Source: JBBRBB01 sp038206235 | GTDB lineage: Bacteria > Bacteroidota > Bacteroidia > Chitinophagales > Chitinophagaceae | NCBI GenBank assembly: GCA_038206235.1 | Contig: JBBRBB010000008.1 | Coordinates: 62,001 to 126,000 of the forward strand | Reading direction: 5' to 3' | Length of the DNA stretch: 64,000 bases | Shown: positions 18,046 through 28,097 of the stretch, one piece after another | Layout of the letters: each line of letters begins with the position of its first letter | Numbering within the stretch: the stretch's first letter is position 1 | Position numbers and translations under genes: made by a program | The notes under the pieces: model-generated | What the model was told of the DNA's origin: nothing | The model's database searches: none | What the model saw: the letters and a program-made list of their open reading frames with translations, nothing else

Positions 18046-19226
18046 GATAAAATATCTTTCCAGTTTTTGTTATTAAGTTCTTTTAGTTCGTCTTTTAAAA
18101 TTACTAATTCTTTACCTTTCGGAGAAATGACTTTGAACCAACTTTCTATTGCTGCAATGTTCTTACTGAAAAAATCAAGCAGGATGCGGTCTGCATTAAT
18201 ATTCATTTGAACTTTTGTGAACTGATTTTTCTTTTTATCCTCTACATAGCTTGATAAAAAAACTTTTTTAACAGGCTCAAATTCTTCTGTTGGATTTAAT
18301 AGCAATTTTTCTATAAATTCTGAAAGCCCTTGGTCAGTAAGAAAGAGTAACCAATCATAAGATTGAGCAAGCACCATTAATTCTTTCTGAAAATTCTCAT
18401 CGCTAAAATCAAATGATCCATTTTTGCTACGCTTTATCCAGTTACCGTGATTACTTACAACTCCTACTGTTAGAATAAAGCGCCTCAATAACTCATGGTC
18501 ATTTGAATAAATAACATCTTCCATAAGTTCTATGTACGGTTTCATAAAATACGTATTGTCACTTTTATAAATAATGCCATACAATTCGCCTGATTCGTTT
18601 CTGATTTTTTGAAGAGAAGATGTTGTTCTTGCTACATAAGCCCCTTGTTTTGCTTTTTCAATTGTTTGAGGTCCTTTGCTCATGCCTTCTTCAACACCAA
18701 CTCTTTTACATTCAAATATTGCATAAGCTTTTGAACGTTGTTCATAAATATGTAATTCTATTTCATCATTGTCATATTTGTTTTCCTTTATGCTGCATAA
18801 TAAATACGTGTCATCAGATTTTGTCATGGTATAAGCATTCCGCAAAATGCCAGATTTTGTAAGCAATGCTCTTTCAAATTTGGATGCATATTTTGCAATA
18901 TCAAAAATGTTTTCAGTTGTAAGAGCTTTATGAATAACATTACCGGTTATTGTTTTGCCCTTTGTATTAACCTTTATTGTATGTTCTCTGATTACAGGAT
19001 GCAGTGAAAATTCAACATTATGAGTTATTGCAGGATTACCATATTCAGCTAATCCTCTTTCAATAGAAGTTTGATGATTAAATCCCCACGTTTTAAGTAA
19101 ATAGTAAGTGATGATTTCAATAAACGTTCCTAATGCTCTGCCTGCGGCTTTCTTAGGGTCTTTTGTATGACTGAAAATTTTTTCTGCTAATACTTTTTGA
19201 AGTTTATCAACTGATTCGTATGCCAT
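18042..19226 (-). CDS. Putative restriction endonuclease paired with the adenine methyltransferase
   Basis: A 394-residue protein that I cannot place in a named family. The AYAIFECKRVG strand (E172, K174) followed by a glycine-rich turn and a helix (GPQTIEKAKQGAYVA) looks like the E-x-K half of a PD-(D/E)XK nuclease core. The preceding acidic stretch KENKYDNDEIELH could supply the other acidic residue. The large size and operon with a DNA methyltransferase support a restriction role, which is inference. A TATCTTTG box lies 13 bases before its ATG. Confidence 0.7.
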   Translation of the reverse strand: MAYESVDKLQKVLAEKIFSHTKDPKKAAGRALGTFIEIITYYLLKTWGFNHQTSIERGLAEYGNPAITHNVEFSLHPVIREHTIKVNTKGKTITGNVIHKALTTENIFDIAKYASKFERALLTKSGILRNAYTMTKSDDTYLLCSIKENKYDNDEIELHIYEQRSKAYAIFECKRVGVEEGMSKGPQTIEKAKQGAYVARTTSSLQKIRNESGELYGIIYKSDNTYFMKPYIELMEDVIYSNDHELLRRFILTVGVVSNHGNWIKRSKNGSFDFSDENFQKELMVLAQSYDWLLFLTDQGLSEFIEKLLLNPTEEFEPVKKVFLSSYVEDKKKNQFTKVQMNINADRILLDFFSKNIAAIESWFKVISPKGKELVILKDELKELNNKNWKDILS

Positions 19227-19238
19227 TTAGAGTTTTGT

Positions 19239-19246
19239 CAAAGATA
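19239..19246 (-). promoter_or_regulatory. -7 box of the restriction-modification operon
   Basis: TATCTTTG on the minus strand is a perfect match to TAnnTTTG, 12 bases before the nuclease ATG. A TTG lies about 25 bases further upstream as a possible -33 element. Confidence 0.5.
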
Positions 19247-19374
19247 ACTTTTTTGAATTTTGCGAGTAACTCAACAACATTTATCATATTTGTGGAAATT
19301 GGATATTTAATTCTTCAACTCCCTCACCTCCTCCTCATCATCACCTCTTTCAGCAATCCAATTTGTCTTTTCAG

Positions 19375-20853
19375 TTAATACGCCCTTGCAAACAAAACCC
19401 TTTGTGTTGAAAGCTTTCCGGTAAGAATACATTTTCCATCTTCCTGCTTTGCATTAAGCGGAATGCATCTTACGGTTGCTTTAGTTTGTTCTTTTATTTT
19501 TTCTTCAGTTTCAGAACTGCCATCCCAATGCGCAGAAATAAAACCGCCTTTTTCATCAAGCAATTTTACAAACTCATCCCATTCATTTGCTTCAGTAATG
19601 TTTTCATCGCGGTATTGCTTTGCACGATTGTAGATATTTTGCTGAATTTCATTCAATAAATTTTTTATGTATGATGAAATTCCATCAAGACTAATCGTCT
19701 TTTTTTCTTTTGTATCTCTTCGTGCAACTTCTGCATTATTATTCGCTAAATCACGTGGACCGATTGCAATTCGTACAGGTACTCCCTTCATTTCATATTC
19801 AGTAAATTTCCAGCCCGGTCTGTTATTATCATTGTCATCATATTTCACACTAATGGCAAGCTCTTTTAGTTGCTTCACTATTTCATGCGCCTTTTCGTCT
19901 ACCCGATTTTTTTCATCTTCATTTTTATAAATAGGAATAATCACAGCTTGAAGCGGTGCAATTTTTGGAGGTAATATCAAACCATCATCATCGCTATGAG
20001 CCATAACCAATGCCCCAATTAATCTTGTGCTTACACCCCAGCTTGTTGCCCATACATAATCGAGGTTATTATTTTTATCGGTGAACTTTACATCAAATGC
20101 TTTTGCAAAATTCTGCCCGAGGAAATGAGAGGTGCCTGCCTGTAATGCTTTGCCATCCTGCATCAGCGCCTCGATGCAGTAAGTGTCTTCTGCGCCTGCG
20201 AAACGTTCATTCGGTGTCTTCACGCCTTTGATTACAGGCAATGCCATCCAGTTCTCCACAAAATCTGCATACACATCAAGTATTAGTTTTGTTTCTTTAA
20301 TTGCTTCTTCTTTTGTGGCATGCGCCGTATGACCTTCCTGCCAAAGAAATTCTGCTGTACGCAAAAACAAACGGGTTCGCATTTCCCATCTTACCACATT
20401 TGCCCATTGATTTATAAGAAGAGGTAAGTCGCGGTAACTCTGTATCCAATTTTTATACGTACTCCAGATTATGGCTTCGCTTGTGGGGCGAATTATCAGC
20501 TCTTCTTCAAGCTTTGCTTCTGGGTCAACAATTAATTTTCCTTTTTTATCGGGGTCTGCTTTTAAACGGTAATGCGTTACTACTGCAACTTCTTTTGCAA
20601 AACCTTCCGCATTTGTTTCCTCTGCTTCGAATAAACTCTTAGGAACAAACAAAGGGAAGTAAGCGTTTACATGTCCGGTATCTTTAAACATTTTATCAAG
20701 CGCATCACGCATAATTTCCCATAAAGCAAAGCCATAAGGCTTAATTATCATGCAACCTCTTACAGCGCTGTAATCTGCCAGCCCGCTCTTGAGAACAAGG
20801 TCATTGTACCACTGTGCATAGTCCTCTTTTCGTGTAGTTATTTCTTTAGCCAT
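19375..20853 (-). CDS. proS: Proline--tRNA ligase, short archaeal/eukaryote-like type
   Basis: Charges tRNA-Pro with proline. The 492-residue length, absence of the bacterial editing insertion and the class II motifs (motif 2 [27 protein letters not shown], motif 3 in the [21 protein letters not shown] region) identify the ProS type 3 form, common in Bacteroidota. The anticodon-binding domain starts around [15 protein letters not shown], and the terminal zinc-like domain ends in the usual aromatic residue (FARAY). The gene stands alone; TAACTTCG, a near match to the -7 consensus, lies upstream. Confidence 0.97.
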   Translation of the reverse strand: MAKEITTRKEDYAQWYNDLVLKSGLADYSAVRGCMIIKPYGFALWEIMRDALDKMFKDTGHVNAYFPLFVPKSLFEAEETNAEGFAKEVAVVTHYRLKADPDKKGKLIVDPEAKLEEELIIRPTSEAIIWSTYKNWIQSYRDLPLLINQWANVVRWEMRTRLFLRTAEFLWQEGHTAHATKEEAIKETKLILDVYADFVENWMALPVIKGVKTPNERFAGAEDTYCIEALMQDGKALQAGTSHFLGQNFAKAFDVKFTDKNNNLDYVWATSWGVSTRLIGALVMAHSDDDGLILPPKIAPLQAVIIPIYKNEDEKNRVDEKAHEIVKQLKELAISVKYDDNDNNRPGWKFTEYEMKGVPVRIAIGPRDLANNNAEVARRDTKEKKTISLDGISSYIKNLLNEIQQNIYNRAKQYRDENITEANEWDEFVKLLDEKGGFISAHWDGSSETEEKIKEQTKATVRCIPLNAKQEDGKCILTGKLSTQRVLFARAY

Positions 20854-21020
20854 TTATAAAATTTATGAGTTGTTTTTTGCGAAGTTAGTTTTAGTATTGT
20901 GTTAACAGGACTAAGAAAATGATATTGCTTCATAAGAGTAAAATGTTGTAACTTACATTGTTTCTTAGTTTAAAAATGCTGCAAAAATAATCACTTAAAA
21001 TAATTGAAAAATAATTTAGC

Positions 21021-21779
21021 ATGAAAAAGAAAATTTTTGGAATTTGCGTGCTCGCAGCAATTCTTAGTGGCTGCTCATCTGCATATAAAACATCTCAAAC
21101 ACCTGATGATGTTTATTATTCTCCCGGGCGAAGTGTAAGCGCCGGTAATAATGATGAATACATGGATTACACTTCAAGCAGTGATGACCAATATCTGCGA
21201 ATGAAAGTGCAAAACCGTTCTCAATGGGCGCCAATAGACGATTATAGCTATTGGTACGACAGCAGATATTATACTCCTGGATATTATAATCCTTATGGTG
21301 GTTATTATTATAACCCTTATTCATATCATTCACCTTACAGTTATTACAGCCCCTTTGGCTATAGCTCTTACGGTTATGGATATTATAGTCCATATTCAGG
21401 GTTTGGATATAATCCCTGGTGCTCGTGGAATTATCCATACTATACGGTGGTTTATTACAAAAATCCCGGCGTGTATTATGGTACCAACAACAGAACAACT
21501 TTAGGTGGATATAATAATGGTACCTATAACAACACCAATAATAATTTGCTTCTTCCGCGCAGCAATAGCACTAACATCAACACGTACAACACAACCACTA
21601 CGGGAAGACAAAGCAAGTATTCAAACAGTAATACTATTTCAAATACTTCAACAAGACCTGTAAGAACATTTAATTCAGAAAATAAAATTAATACGCCGAG
21701 AAGTAACGGCGGATTTAAGAATTCAGGAAGTAATTCCACTGCACCGCGTACTCCAAAACATGGCGGTGGTGGTTTTTAA
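21021..21779 (+). CDS. Tyr/Asn-rich lipoprotein
   Basis: A 252-residue lipoprotein (lipobox LSGC, Cys near residue 19). After a short ordered segment, residues about 75-165 are extremely rich in Tyr, Gly, Pro and Ser (NPYGGYYYNPYSYHSPYSYYS), and the tail is rich in Asn, Thr and Ser. There is no enzymatic motif. Similar low-complexity lipoproteins are common in Bacteroidota, and their role is unknown. A start at the ATG at 21021 fits the lipoprotein signal. Confidence 0.85.
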   Translation: MKKKIFGICVLAAILSGCSSAYKTSQTPDDVYYSPGRSVSAGNNDEYMDYTSSSDDQYLRMKVQNRSQWAPIDDYSYWYDSRYYTPGYYNPYGGYYYNPYSYHSPYSYYSPFGYSSYGYGYYSPYSGFGYNPWCSWNYPYYTVVYYKNPGVYYGTNNRTTLGGYNNGTYNNTNNNLLLPRSNSTNINTYNTTTTGRQSKYSNSNTISNTSTRPVRTFNSENKINTPRSNGGFKNSGSNSTAPRTPKHGGGGF

Positions 21780-21878
21780 TTAAATCTTATTAATGTAAAA
21801 CCACTAGAAGTATTTTCATAAGAGTTTAAAGATCCATATTGCATAACCTTTAATAACAGTGACGCAATCAAATACTTT

Positions 21879-23414
21879 ATGAAAATACTTTTTCTTATTA
21901 TAACTGCACTCCTTCTTTTTTCAAAAACAAATACTGCACAAACTCCTGATGATGCATTACGAAACGCATGGTTTATTCCAAATGGTACGGCAAGAAATAT
22001 AGCAATTGGCGGCGCCATGGGTTCTTTAGGCGGCGATATTTCTGCGAACAATATTAATCCCGCCGGTATTGGATTATTCAAAACAATGGAAGTGGTTGCA
22101 ACACCGGTCTTCTCATTCAACAATAATGACATTGATTTTCGCGGTACCCCATCATCAATTAGTAAATCTAATTTTTCTTTAGGACCAACAGGTTTTATTG
22201 CAGGCGGAATGCCAAATCGAAAAGGTTCCGGTACGTATTCATTTTCCATTTCAGTGAATCAATTAGCAGGCTTCAACAATCATATTTATTATAAAGGAAT
22301 AAATAATGTAAGCTCTTTTTCAGAACAATATCTCGAAGAGCTTGTAGCAAATAACGCAGATACAATTTCTGCTTTAAGCGATTATATTTTTGGCTCATCA
22401 CTTGCATTCAGAACCTATTTGATTGATAAAGTAATTGACACCTTTGGAAATCTCATTGGCTATCAAACCCTTGTTCCTGTTTCTACAGGAGTTACACAGG
22501 AAAATGATGAAACATCAAGAGGCAGCATTTATGAAATATCATTGGCGTATGCAGATAACAAACAAGACAAATTGTATCTGGGAGCAAGCCTGAACATTCC
22601 TCTTATAACATATAAAAATGACAGGGTTTACAAAGAGTCAGATATAAGTAACGATCCCAATAACAATTTCAATTATTTTAAATATACAGAGAATTTCAAA
22701 TCATCGGGTATTGGTGTAAATGCAAAGCTTGGACTTATTTATAAGCCGCAAGAGATGATCCGCCTTGGATTAGCCATTCATACTCCTTCTTTCATTTTTT
22801 TTACTGATGAGATAAGTGCAGTAATAACCACAGATACTGAAGGCTATGCCGGAACATTAACCGAGAGCAGCGACAATCTTAATAACAATGCCCCCGGGCA
22901 AAGACAATATATGCAACTAACGCCCTGGAAAATTATTGGCAGCGCTTCTTATGTTTTCAGGGAAGCAGAAGATATAAGACAGCAAAGAGGTTTTGTTACC
23001 GCAGACATTGAATTTGTAAATTACCAGGGCGCAAGATTTTATTCTTCGGGAAGTGCGGTTGATGTGTCATCAACGGGTTATTATGATGAGCTGAACAGCG
23101 TAACAAAAAATTATCTTAAAGGCAATTTTAATTTCAGGCTTGGCGGTGAATTGAAGTTTAATCTTTGGGCATTCCGTCTTGGTGGCGCTTACTATGGCAG
23201 CCCTTATGAAGATAAAATTTTAAAAGCCAGCCGTAGCATGTTAAGCGGAGGGATAGGTTATCGCAATCATGGAATTTTTATTGATATGGCGTATGCTTAT
23301 ACAATAAACAAAGATGTAAATTTTCCGTATCGTTTAAATGATAAACCTAACACTTTTGCAACATTAAATAATAAGAGAAGTAATATTATTTTTACGGTGG
23401 GTGTTAAGATATAA
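21879..23414 (+). CDS. FadL/OmpP1-like outer membrane beta-barrel protein
   Basis: A 511-residue exported protein with a signal peptide ending NTAQ. The mature start has the NPAG signature (NNINPAGIGLF) seen in OmpP1/FadL/TodX channels, followed by amphipathic strands to a C-terminal aromatic or valine-rich strand (NIIFTVGVKI). Proteins of this type let hydrophobic compounds across the outer membrane; the substrate here is not known. It follows the Tyr-rich lipoprotein by about 100 bases, perhaps in one transcript. Confidence 0.8.
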   Translation: MKILFLIITALLLFSKTNTAQTPDDALRNAWFIPNGTARNIAIGGAMGSLGGDISANNINPAGIGLFKTMEVVATPVFSFNNNDIDFRGTPSSISKSNFSLGPTGFIAGGMPNRKGSGTYSFSISVNQLAGFNNHIYYKGINNVSSFSEQYLEELVANNADTISALSDYIFGSSLAFRTYLIDKVIDTFGNLIGYQTLVPVSTGVTQENDETSRGSIYEISLAYADNKQDKLYLGASLNIPLITYKNDRVYKESDISNDPNNNFNYFKYTENFKSSGIGVNAKLGLIYKPQEMIRLGLAIHTPSFIFFTDEISAVITTDTEGYAGTLTESSDNLNNNAPGQRQYMQLTPWKIIGSASYVFREAEDIRQQRGFVTADIEFVNYQGARFYSSGSAVDVSSTGYYDELNSVTKNYLKGNFNFRLGGELKFNLWAFRLGGAYYGSPYEDKILKASRSMLSGGIGYRNHGIFIDMAYAYTINKDVNFPYRLNDKPNTFATLNNKRSNIIFTVGVKI

Positions 23415-23466
23415 ATCAAGGCAAAACCTGACTTACTTTATTTACCTTATATACTTTATATACCAA

Positions 23467-24021
23467 TTACTCTTTCGTTCCTTTTTGTACCACTTCTACC
23501 CTAACTTTTGCCGTACCCGCTTTTGTAAAATTGAGCAGCCTGGCTGCAGTAACTGTAAGGTCAACTACTCTTCCTTTGGCTGCCATGCGGGGATGCATGC
23601 GGTCGTTTATACGAACTATAATTGACTTGCCATTGAGCAAATTAATTACCCGTACCCATGTATTTAATTTAAAGCTATTGCTGGCTGCGGTTAAATTTGA
23701 ATGATGAAAAATTTCACCTGTTGCTGTAAGCATTCCTTCAAAATATTTTGCATAAAAACTGGCAATGCCATAAGTGAGATTTTTCTTCTTTACCGTATCG
23801 GCTTTTGCGGGTTCCTTAGGATTATCTCTTGACTCATTTTCAATGCTATTATTATTCAGTGATTCAAATACAATGTTATTGTTAATTGCTGCTGTTTCCA
23901 TAACGTTGCCCAATGAATTTTCTTTGTTTTGTAAACTATCTTTGGCTTGTGCAGAAACTGAGGTAAATGACAGTGCGCTAAAACACACGATGAATACGAG
24001 GGTTAAGATATGATTTTTCAT
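23467..24021 (-). CDS. RlpA-like septal ring/lytic transglycosylase family protein
   Basis: A 184-residue exported protein. A signal peptide (ending SVSAQ) and a low-complexity linker (about 25-80) precede a double-psi beta-barrel (about 85-180). The barrel has GIASFYAKYFEGMLTATGE, LTAAS, RVINLLNGKSIIVRINDRMHP and VVDLTVTAARLL, the expected order for RlpA with its Asp in NDR and in VDL. RlpA proteins bind or cleave denuded peptidoglycan. No SPOR domain is attached. It faces the porin gene convergently across about 50 bases. Confidence 0.88.
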   Translation of the reverse strand: MKNHILTLVFIVCFSALSFTSVSAQAKDSLQNKENSLGNVMETAAINNNIVFESLNNNSIENESRDNPKEPAKADTVKKKNLTYGIASFYAKYFEGMLTATGEIFHHSNLTAASNSFKLNTWVRVINLLNGKSIIVRINDRMHPRMAAKGRVVDLTVTAARLLNFTKAGTAKVRVEVVQKGTKE

Positions 24022-24150
24022 GATTGGGGATTTAATAATTAATCGGATGCTGTTATCAATGTTTATATGCTTTCAAACACAAAATAAAACATTCTAAAAA
24101 TCCAGCTATTAACCGTGCAATCTCTCACCTGTTGTAACAAAAAAGAATAT

Positions 24151-24888
24151 ATGCGGGGGCAAATGTACATTATTATTTTTATATGCTCGTTCTTACAATT
24201 TTTTACAGCAAATGCCCAGGTAATACCAACTCTTGCAAAAAATGAATATGGACTTGAGATAATAAATGATGAAAACAGTTACAGGCAAATAGTATTGCTT
24301 GATTCTAATCAAAAAATGATTTCATTAAGAAGCATCATTCCCAATATTATTCTTGATTTGCGATACGCAACTTCAAATAACTTCATGCATAAAAAGATGT
24401 ATCCTTCAAATCCTGATGAAACATATTTGCGGCTGCAGGGTGCAAAGGCATTAGCTTTTGTACAGCATGAACTAAATGAACAAGGCCTGGGATTGAAAAT
24501 TTTTGATGCCTACCGTCCTTATTCTGTTACAAAAGATTTTTGGAAACAGGTGCATGATGAAAGATATGTTGCCAACCCTGCAAAAGGCAGCGGACATAAT
24601 CTCGGCATTGCGGTTGACCTCACCATCATTGATTTAAAAACCGCAAAAGAATTGGATATGGGAACAGGCTTTGACAACTTTACTGATTCTGCTCATCAAA
24701 ACTTTATTGCTTTGCCTGAAAATAGTTTAAACAACCGTGAGCTATTAAGAACAACCATGAAAAAATATGGATTTATTATGTACGATACTGAATGGTGGCA
24801 TTATGCCTGGCCTAATGACTATAACTATGCGATTCTTGATTTGTCTTTTGAAGAATTAAAACACCTTTCTAAAGTTGATAAGCAATAG
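24151..24888 (+). CDS. D-alanyl-D-alanine dipeptidase, VanX-like (M15D)
   Basis: An exported zinc dipeptidase of about 245 residues. Zinc ligands are expected in SGHNLGIAVDLT (His, Asp) and EWWHYAWP (Glu, His), with LKIFDAYRP as the conserved Arg-bearing segment. VanX/DdpX-type enzymes split D-Ala-D-Ala; in Bacteroidota without van genes they probably serve cell-wall recycling. A GTG at 24115 gives a longer frame, but the ATGs at 24151 and 24163 begin a proper signal peptide (MYIIIFICSFLQFFTANAQ). No vanH or vanA homologue lies nearby, so this is not evidence of glycopeptide resistance. Confidence 0.88.
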   Translation: MRGQMYIIIFICSFLQFFTANAQVIPTLAKNEYGLEIINDENSYRQIVLLDSNQKMISLRSIIPNIILDLRYATSNNFMHKKMYPSNPDETYLRLQGAKALAFVQHELNEQGLGLKIFDAYRPYSVTKDFWKQVHDERYVANPAKGSGHNLGIAVDLTIIDLKTAKELDMGTGFDNFTDSAHQNFIALPENSLNNRELLRTTMKKYGFIMYDTEWWHYAWPNDYNYAILDLSFEELKHLSKVDKQ

Positions 24889-24917
24889 TCTGTTGATGTT
24901 TTATAATTTTTCCCCCT

Positions 24918-24925
24918 TACTTTTG
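24918..24925 (+). promoter_or_regulatory. -7 box of etfB promoter
   Basis: TACTTTTG matches TAnnTTTG exactly, 17 bases before the etfB ATG. TTG at 24893-24895 is a plausible -33 element, 22 bases away. Confidence 0.6.
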
Positions 24926-24942
24926 CCGCCGAAATAATTTGT

Positions 24943-25686
24943 ATGAAGATATTGGTCTGCATAAGCAAAACACCTGATACCACCGCAAAAATTGCATTTA
25001 AAGATGGCAATACAAAATTCGATGATGCCGGTGTGCAGTGGATAATTAATCCTTACGATGAATGGTATGCGCTGGTAAGAGCAATTGAATTAAAAGAAAA
25101 GGATGCTTCCATTGTGTTGCATCTTGTAAGTGTTGGCGGCGCTGATTATGACCCGGTGATAAGAAAAGCGTTGGCATTAGGCGGTGATGAAGCCATTCGT
25201 GTGAATGCAACTTCCGGCGACAGTTTTTATATTGCCTCGCAAATTGCAGTCATAGCAAAGCAAAATAATTATGATTTAATTTTCACCGGCAAAGAAACCA
25301 TTGACTATAACAGCGCTTCTCTTGGAGGCATGCTATCAGAAATGCTTGACCTGCCTTACATTTCGCTGGCAACAAAATTTGAACTCAATGGAGCAACAGC
25401 AATTGTAACACGTGAAATTGATGGCGGCGAAGAAGTGAATGAAGCTGATCTTCCCCTTGTAGTAAGTTGCCAGAAAGGTGTTGCAGAACAGCGCATACCA
25501 AACATGCGTGGCATTATGTCTGCACGCACCAAGCCTTTAAAAGTTGTGGAACCAGTTGCAGCAGATACTTTAACTGCAGTTGTGAGTTATGAATTGCCGC
25601 CACCAAAAGCAGGTGTAAAATTAGTGGCGCCCGATAATGTAGCAGAATTAGTTCGTTTGCTGCATGAAGAAGCGAGAGTGATTTGA
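24943..25686 (+). CDS. etfB: Electron transfer flavoprotein subunit beta
   Basis: A 247-residue ETF beta subunit that forms an FAD/AMP-binding heterodimer with EtfA and takes electrons from acyl-CoA dehydrogenases. It opens KILVCISKTPDTTAKI, has the adenine-nucleotide loop LALGGDEAIRV, and the signature VTREIDGGEEVNEADLPLVVSCQKGVAEQRIPNMRGIMSARTK (split here by small gaps in conservation). Length is normal. The partner gene follows after a 227-base repeat-filled spacer. Confidence 0.95.
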   Translation: MKILVCISKTPDTTAKIAFKDGNTKFDDAGVQWIINPYDEWYALVRAIELKEKDASIVLHLVSVGGADYDPVIRKALALGGDEAIRVNATSGDSFYIASQIAVIAKQNNYDLIFTGKETIDYNSASLGGMLSEMLDLPYISLATKFELNGATAIVTREIDGGEEVNEADLPLVVSCQKGVAEQRIPNMRGIMSARTKPLKVVEPVAADTLTAVVSYELPPPKAGVKLVAPDNVAELVRLLHEEARVI

Positions 25687-25913
25687 TAATGCGCTGATGA
25701 GATAATGTGCTGATGTGATAATGAGATAATGTGCTAATGAAGAAAAGTGATGAAAGCATAATTTTTATGGAACCCGCATATAGAAACTTTTTCAACTTCG
25801 TTCTCCCGTTGGCGGAACTATTTTACGCTCAGTTCTTCATTCAACAATTCAACAATATAACAATTCAACAATTTCAATATTCAATCTTAAATATTAATTA
25901 TTAAATATAAATT
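25687..25913. repeat. Two short-period arrays between etfB and etfA
   Basis: 25687-25742 is an array of a roughly 10-14 nt unit around GATAATGTGCTGAT. 25838-25885 is a second array around TTCAACAA. Between them is sequence with no gene. The arrays separate two subunits whose genes usually lie close together. Confidence 0.75.
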
Positions 25914-26879
25914 ATGCCTGTTCTAATATTCATTGACCATTCAGAAAGCGAAATAAAAAAATCATCTCACGAAGCATTAACGTATGGCGCTGATATTGCC
26001 AAACAATTAAACACCACAGCAGAAGGGTTATTATTAGGTACAGTAAAAGATGATTTAACTGCTTTAGGTAAACACGGCATTACAAAAGTTCATCAGGTTG
26101 CAAATGAGTTACTCAATACTGTAGATGCTCAGGTTTATGCCAAAGTAATTGCAGAAGCAATTTCAGGTATTGGTGCCACAGTTGTTATCTTCTCTCACAA
26201 TCAAACGGGAAAGGCAGTGGCAGCAAGGGCTGCAGCAAGATTAAAAGCAGGAATAGTAACAGGAGCCTGTGCTCTGCCTGGTACAAGTAATGGATTTGTG
26301 GTGAAAAAAACTGTATTCAGCGGTAAGGCATTTGAGAATGTCAACATCACTTCATCCATAAAAATAATTTCGCTTAATGTAAACAGTTATCATATTACTC
26401 ATGGTGAAGGCACAGCAGAAGTTGTTCCATTAAATATTGCTGTTGATGCTCCGAAAGTAAAAATAACTTCTGTAAATAAAGTAAAAGGAGAAGTGCCTTT
26501 AACCGAAGCTGATATTGTAGTAAGTGGCGGACGTGGTTTAAAGGGACCGGAGAACTGGAAAATGCTCGAAGACCTTGCACATGTATTACACGCTGCTACT
26601 GCATGCAGTCGCCCTGTTGCAGATGCACATTGGAGACCACATAACGAACACGTAGGACAAACAGGAATACAAATAGCGCCCAACTTATATATTGCTTTGG
26701 GAATATCAGGAGCTATACAACATCTTGCCGGAGTAAACAGAAGCAAGGTAATGGTTGTTATAAATAAAGACCCGGAAGCTCCCTTCTTCAAAGCCGCAGA
26801 CTATGGCATTGTAGGAGATGTGTTTGATGTAGTGCCCAAGCTTACAGAAGAGATAAAAAAGATGAAGGGAGTTTCATAA
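25914..26879 (+). CDS. etfA: Electron transfer flavoprotein subunit alpha
   Basis: A 321-residue ETF alpha subunit carrying the FAD-binding C-terminal domain. VSGGRGLKGPENWKMLEDLA starts that domain, ATACSRPVADAHWRPHNEHVGQTG is the ETF alpha signature, and IALGISGAIQHLAGVNRSKVMVVINKDPEAPFF binds the dinucleotide. The N-terminal Rossmann-like half begins at VLIFIDHSE. It works with EtfB just upstream; the two may still share a transcript. Confidence 0.95.
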   Translation: MPVLIFIDHSESEIKKSSHEALTYGADIAKQLNTTAEGLLLGTVKDDLTALGKHGITKVHQVANELLNTVDAQVYAKVIAEAISGIGATVVIFSHNQTGKAVAARAAARLKAGIVTGACALPGTSNGFVVKKTVFSGKAFENVNITSSIKIISLNVNSYHITHGEGTAEVVPLNIAVDAPKVKITSVNKVKGEVPLTEADIVVSGGRGLKGPENWKMLEDLAHVLHAATACSRPVADAHWRPHNEHVGQTGIQIAPNLYIALGISGAIQHLAGVNRSKVMVVINKDPEAPFFKAADYGIVGDVFDVVPKLTEEIKKMKGVS

Positions 26880-27030
26880 AAGAAATTGGTTATAAAATAA
26901 ACACAAAGGTCGTTCTGGAAAAACAGCCTTCATATTATCTAATATAAACAAAAATTTTTTTCCCGACCATTGAGATAATCACTGAGCAAGCGTTCACGGT
27001 CAGACGGCTCTTGTTGAAATATAAATCGTA

Positions 27031-27933
27031 TTATTTTCTAAACGCCGGATGGTATTGCTGAAGTGTAGCACGCAAATAATCCCGGTCGAGATGCGTATAA
27101 ATTTCGGTAGTGGTGATGCTTTCATGTCCCAGCATTTCCTGCACTGCACGCAGGTTTGCGCCTCCTTCCACTAAATGCGTTGCAAAAGAATGACGGAAAG
27201 TATGGGGCGAAACATTTTTAATAATGCCGGCTCTTTTCGCCATGTCTTTAATAATATAAAATATCATTACACGGCTTAGCTTTCTTCCCTGCTTATTAAG
27301 AAACAAAACATCTTCAAAGCCATTTCTAATTTCTAAATGCGTTCTTGCATTTTCTTTATAGAGCTTAATATATTTCACTGCATCTCTGCCGATAGGCACA
27401 AGCCGTTCCTTATCTCCTTTGCCGATAACGCGTATAAATCCTGCATCAAGATACAGGCAGCTTAATTTTACATTTACCAGTTCGCTCACCCTCAACCCGC
27501 AGCTATACATCGTTTCCAAAATGGCTTTGTTACGTGTGCCCTCAGGCTTGCTTAAATCAATTGCATTGATGAGCATTTCTATTTCTTCAAAACTTAATAC
27601 ATCGGGCAACGCTCTTTTAAGTTTGGGTGACTCAAGCAATGTTGATGGGTCAACGGAAACAATATTCTCCATTAAACAATATTTATAAAAAGCTCTTATT
27701 CCTGAGATAATTCTCGCCTGTGATGCAGCCCCGATTCCCAATTCAGAAAGCCGTTTTACAAATTGCTGAAGCCCTTTCAAATTCAATTCCGGCGGGCTTT
27801 TCAGATTACCAACTGCCTGCAGGTAATCAGTAAGTTTTTCCACATCACGCAGGTATGCTTCAACAGAATTATCGCTCAGAGATTTTTCTAATTGAAGAAA
27901 AGCCTTAAATCCTTTTTTATATGCATCCCACAT
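27031..27933 (-). CDS. xerD: Tyrosine recombinase XerD
   Basis: A 300-residue site-specific recombinase that resolves chromosome dimers at dif. The N-terminal SAM-like core-binding domain (about 1-100) is followed by the catalytic domain with Arg in CGLRVSELV, HTFRHSFATH, LGHESITTTEIYTH and catalytic Y279. The length and the LVPIGRDAV segment fit chromosomal XerD rather than an integrase. No attachment sites or phage genes are nearby, and the gene stands alone. Confidence 0.92.
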   Translation of the reverse strand: MWDAYKKGFKAFLQLEKSLSDNSVEAYLRDVEKLTDYLQAVGNLKSPPELNLKGLQQFVKRLSELGIGAASQARIISGIRAFYKYCLMENIVSVDPSTLLESPKLKRALPDVLSFEEIEMLINAIDLSKPEGTRNKAILETMYSCGLRVSELVNVKLSCLYLDAGFIRVIGKGDKERLVPIGRDAVKYIKLYKENARTHLEIRNGFEDVLFLNKQGRKLSRVMIFYIIKDMAKRAGIIKNVSPHTFRHSFATHLVEGGANLRAVQEMLGHESITTTEIYTHLDRDYLRATLQQYHPAFRK

Positions 27934-28097
27934 GAGTGATTGAATATTGTCCGAATGACTTCTTCGGAAAAGATTTTTAATTGAATCTTGAAAATAGAAA
28001 ATACAAGATATTTAATAGTTAGATATTTGCAGAATCATTTTACATTCGATGGTATATTATTAAATATTAAATCCGCAATATTCAAATTCAAATATCA

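Noticed and set aside
19246..19374. Short acidic frame after proS (GDDEEEVRELK)
   Set aside because: Only about 25 codons with no start and purine-rich repeat-like DNA; chance cannot be excluded.
24115..24888. VanX-like gene as evidence of glycopeptide resistance
   Set aside because: No vanH, vanA or regulator homologue lies nearby; exported M15D enzymes are common in cell-wall recycling.
27031..27933. XerD as the integrase of a mobile island
   Set aside because: Length and motifs fit the housekeeping recombinase, and no attachment sites or island genes adjoin it.
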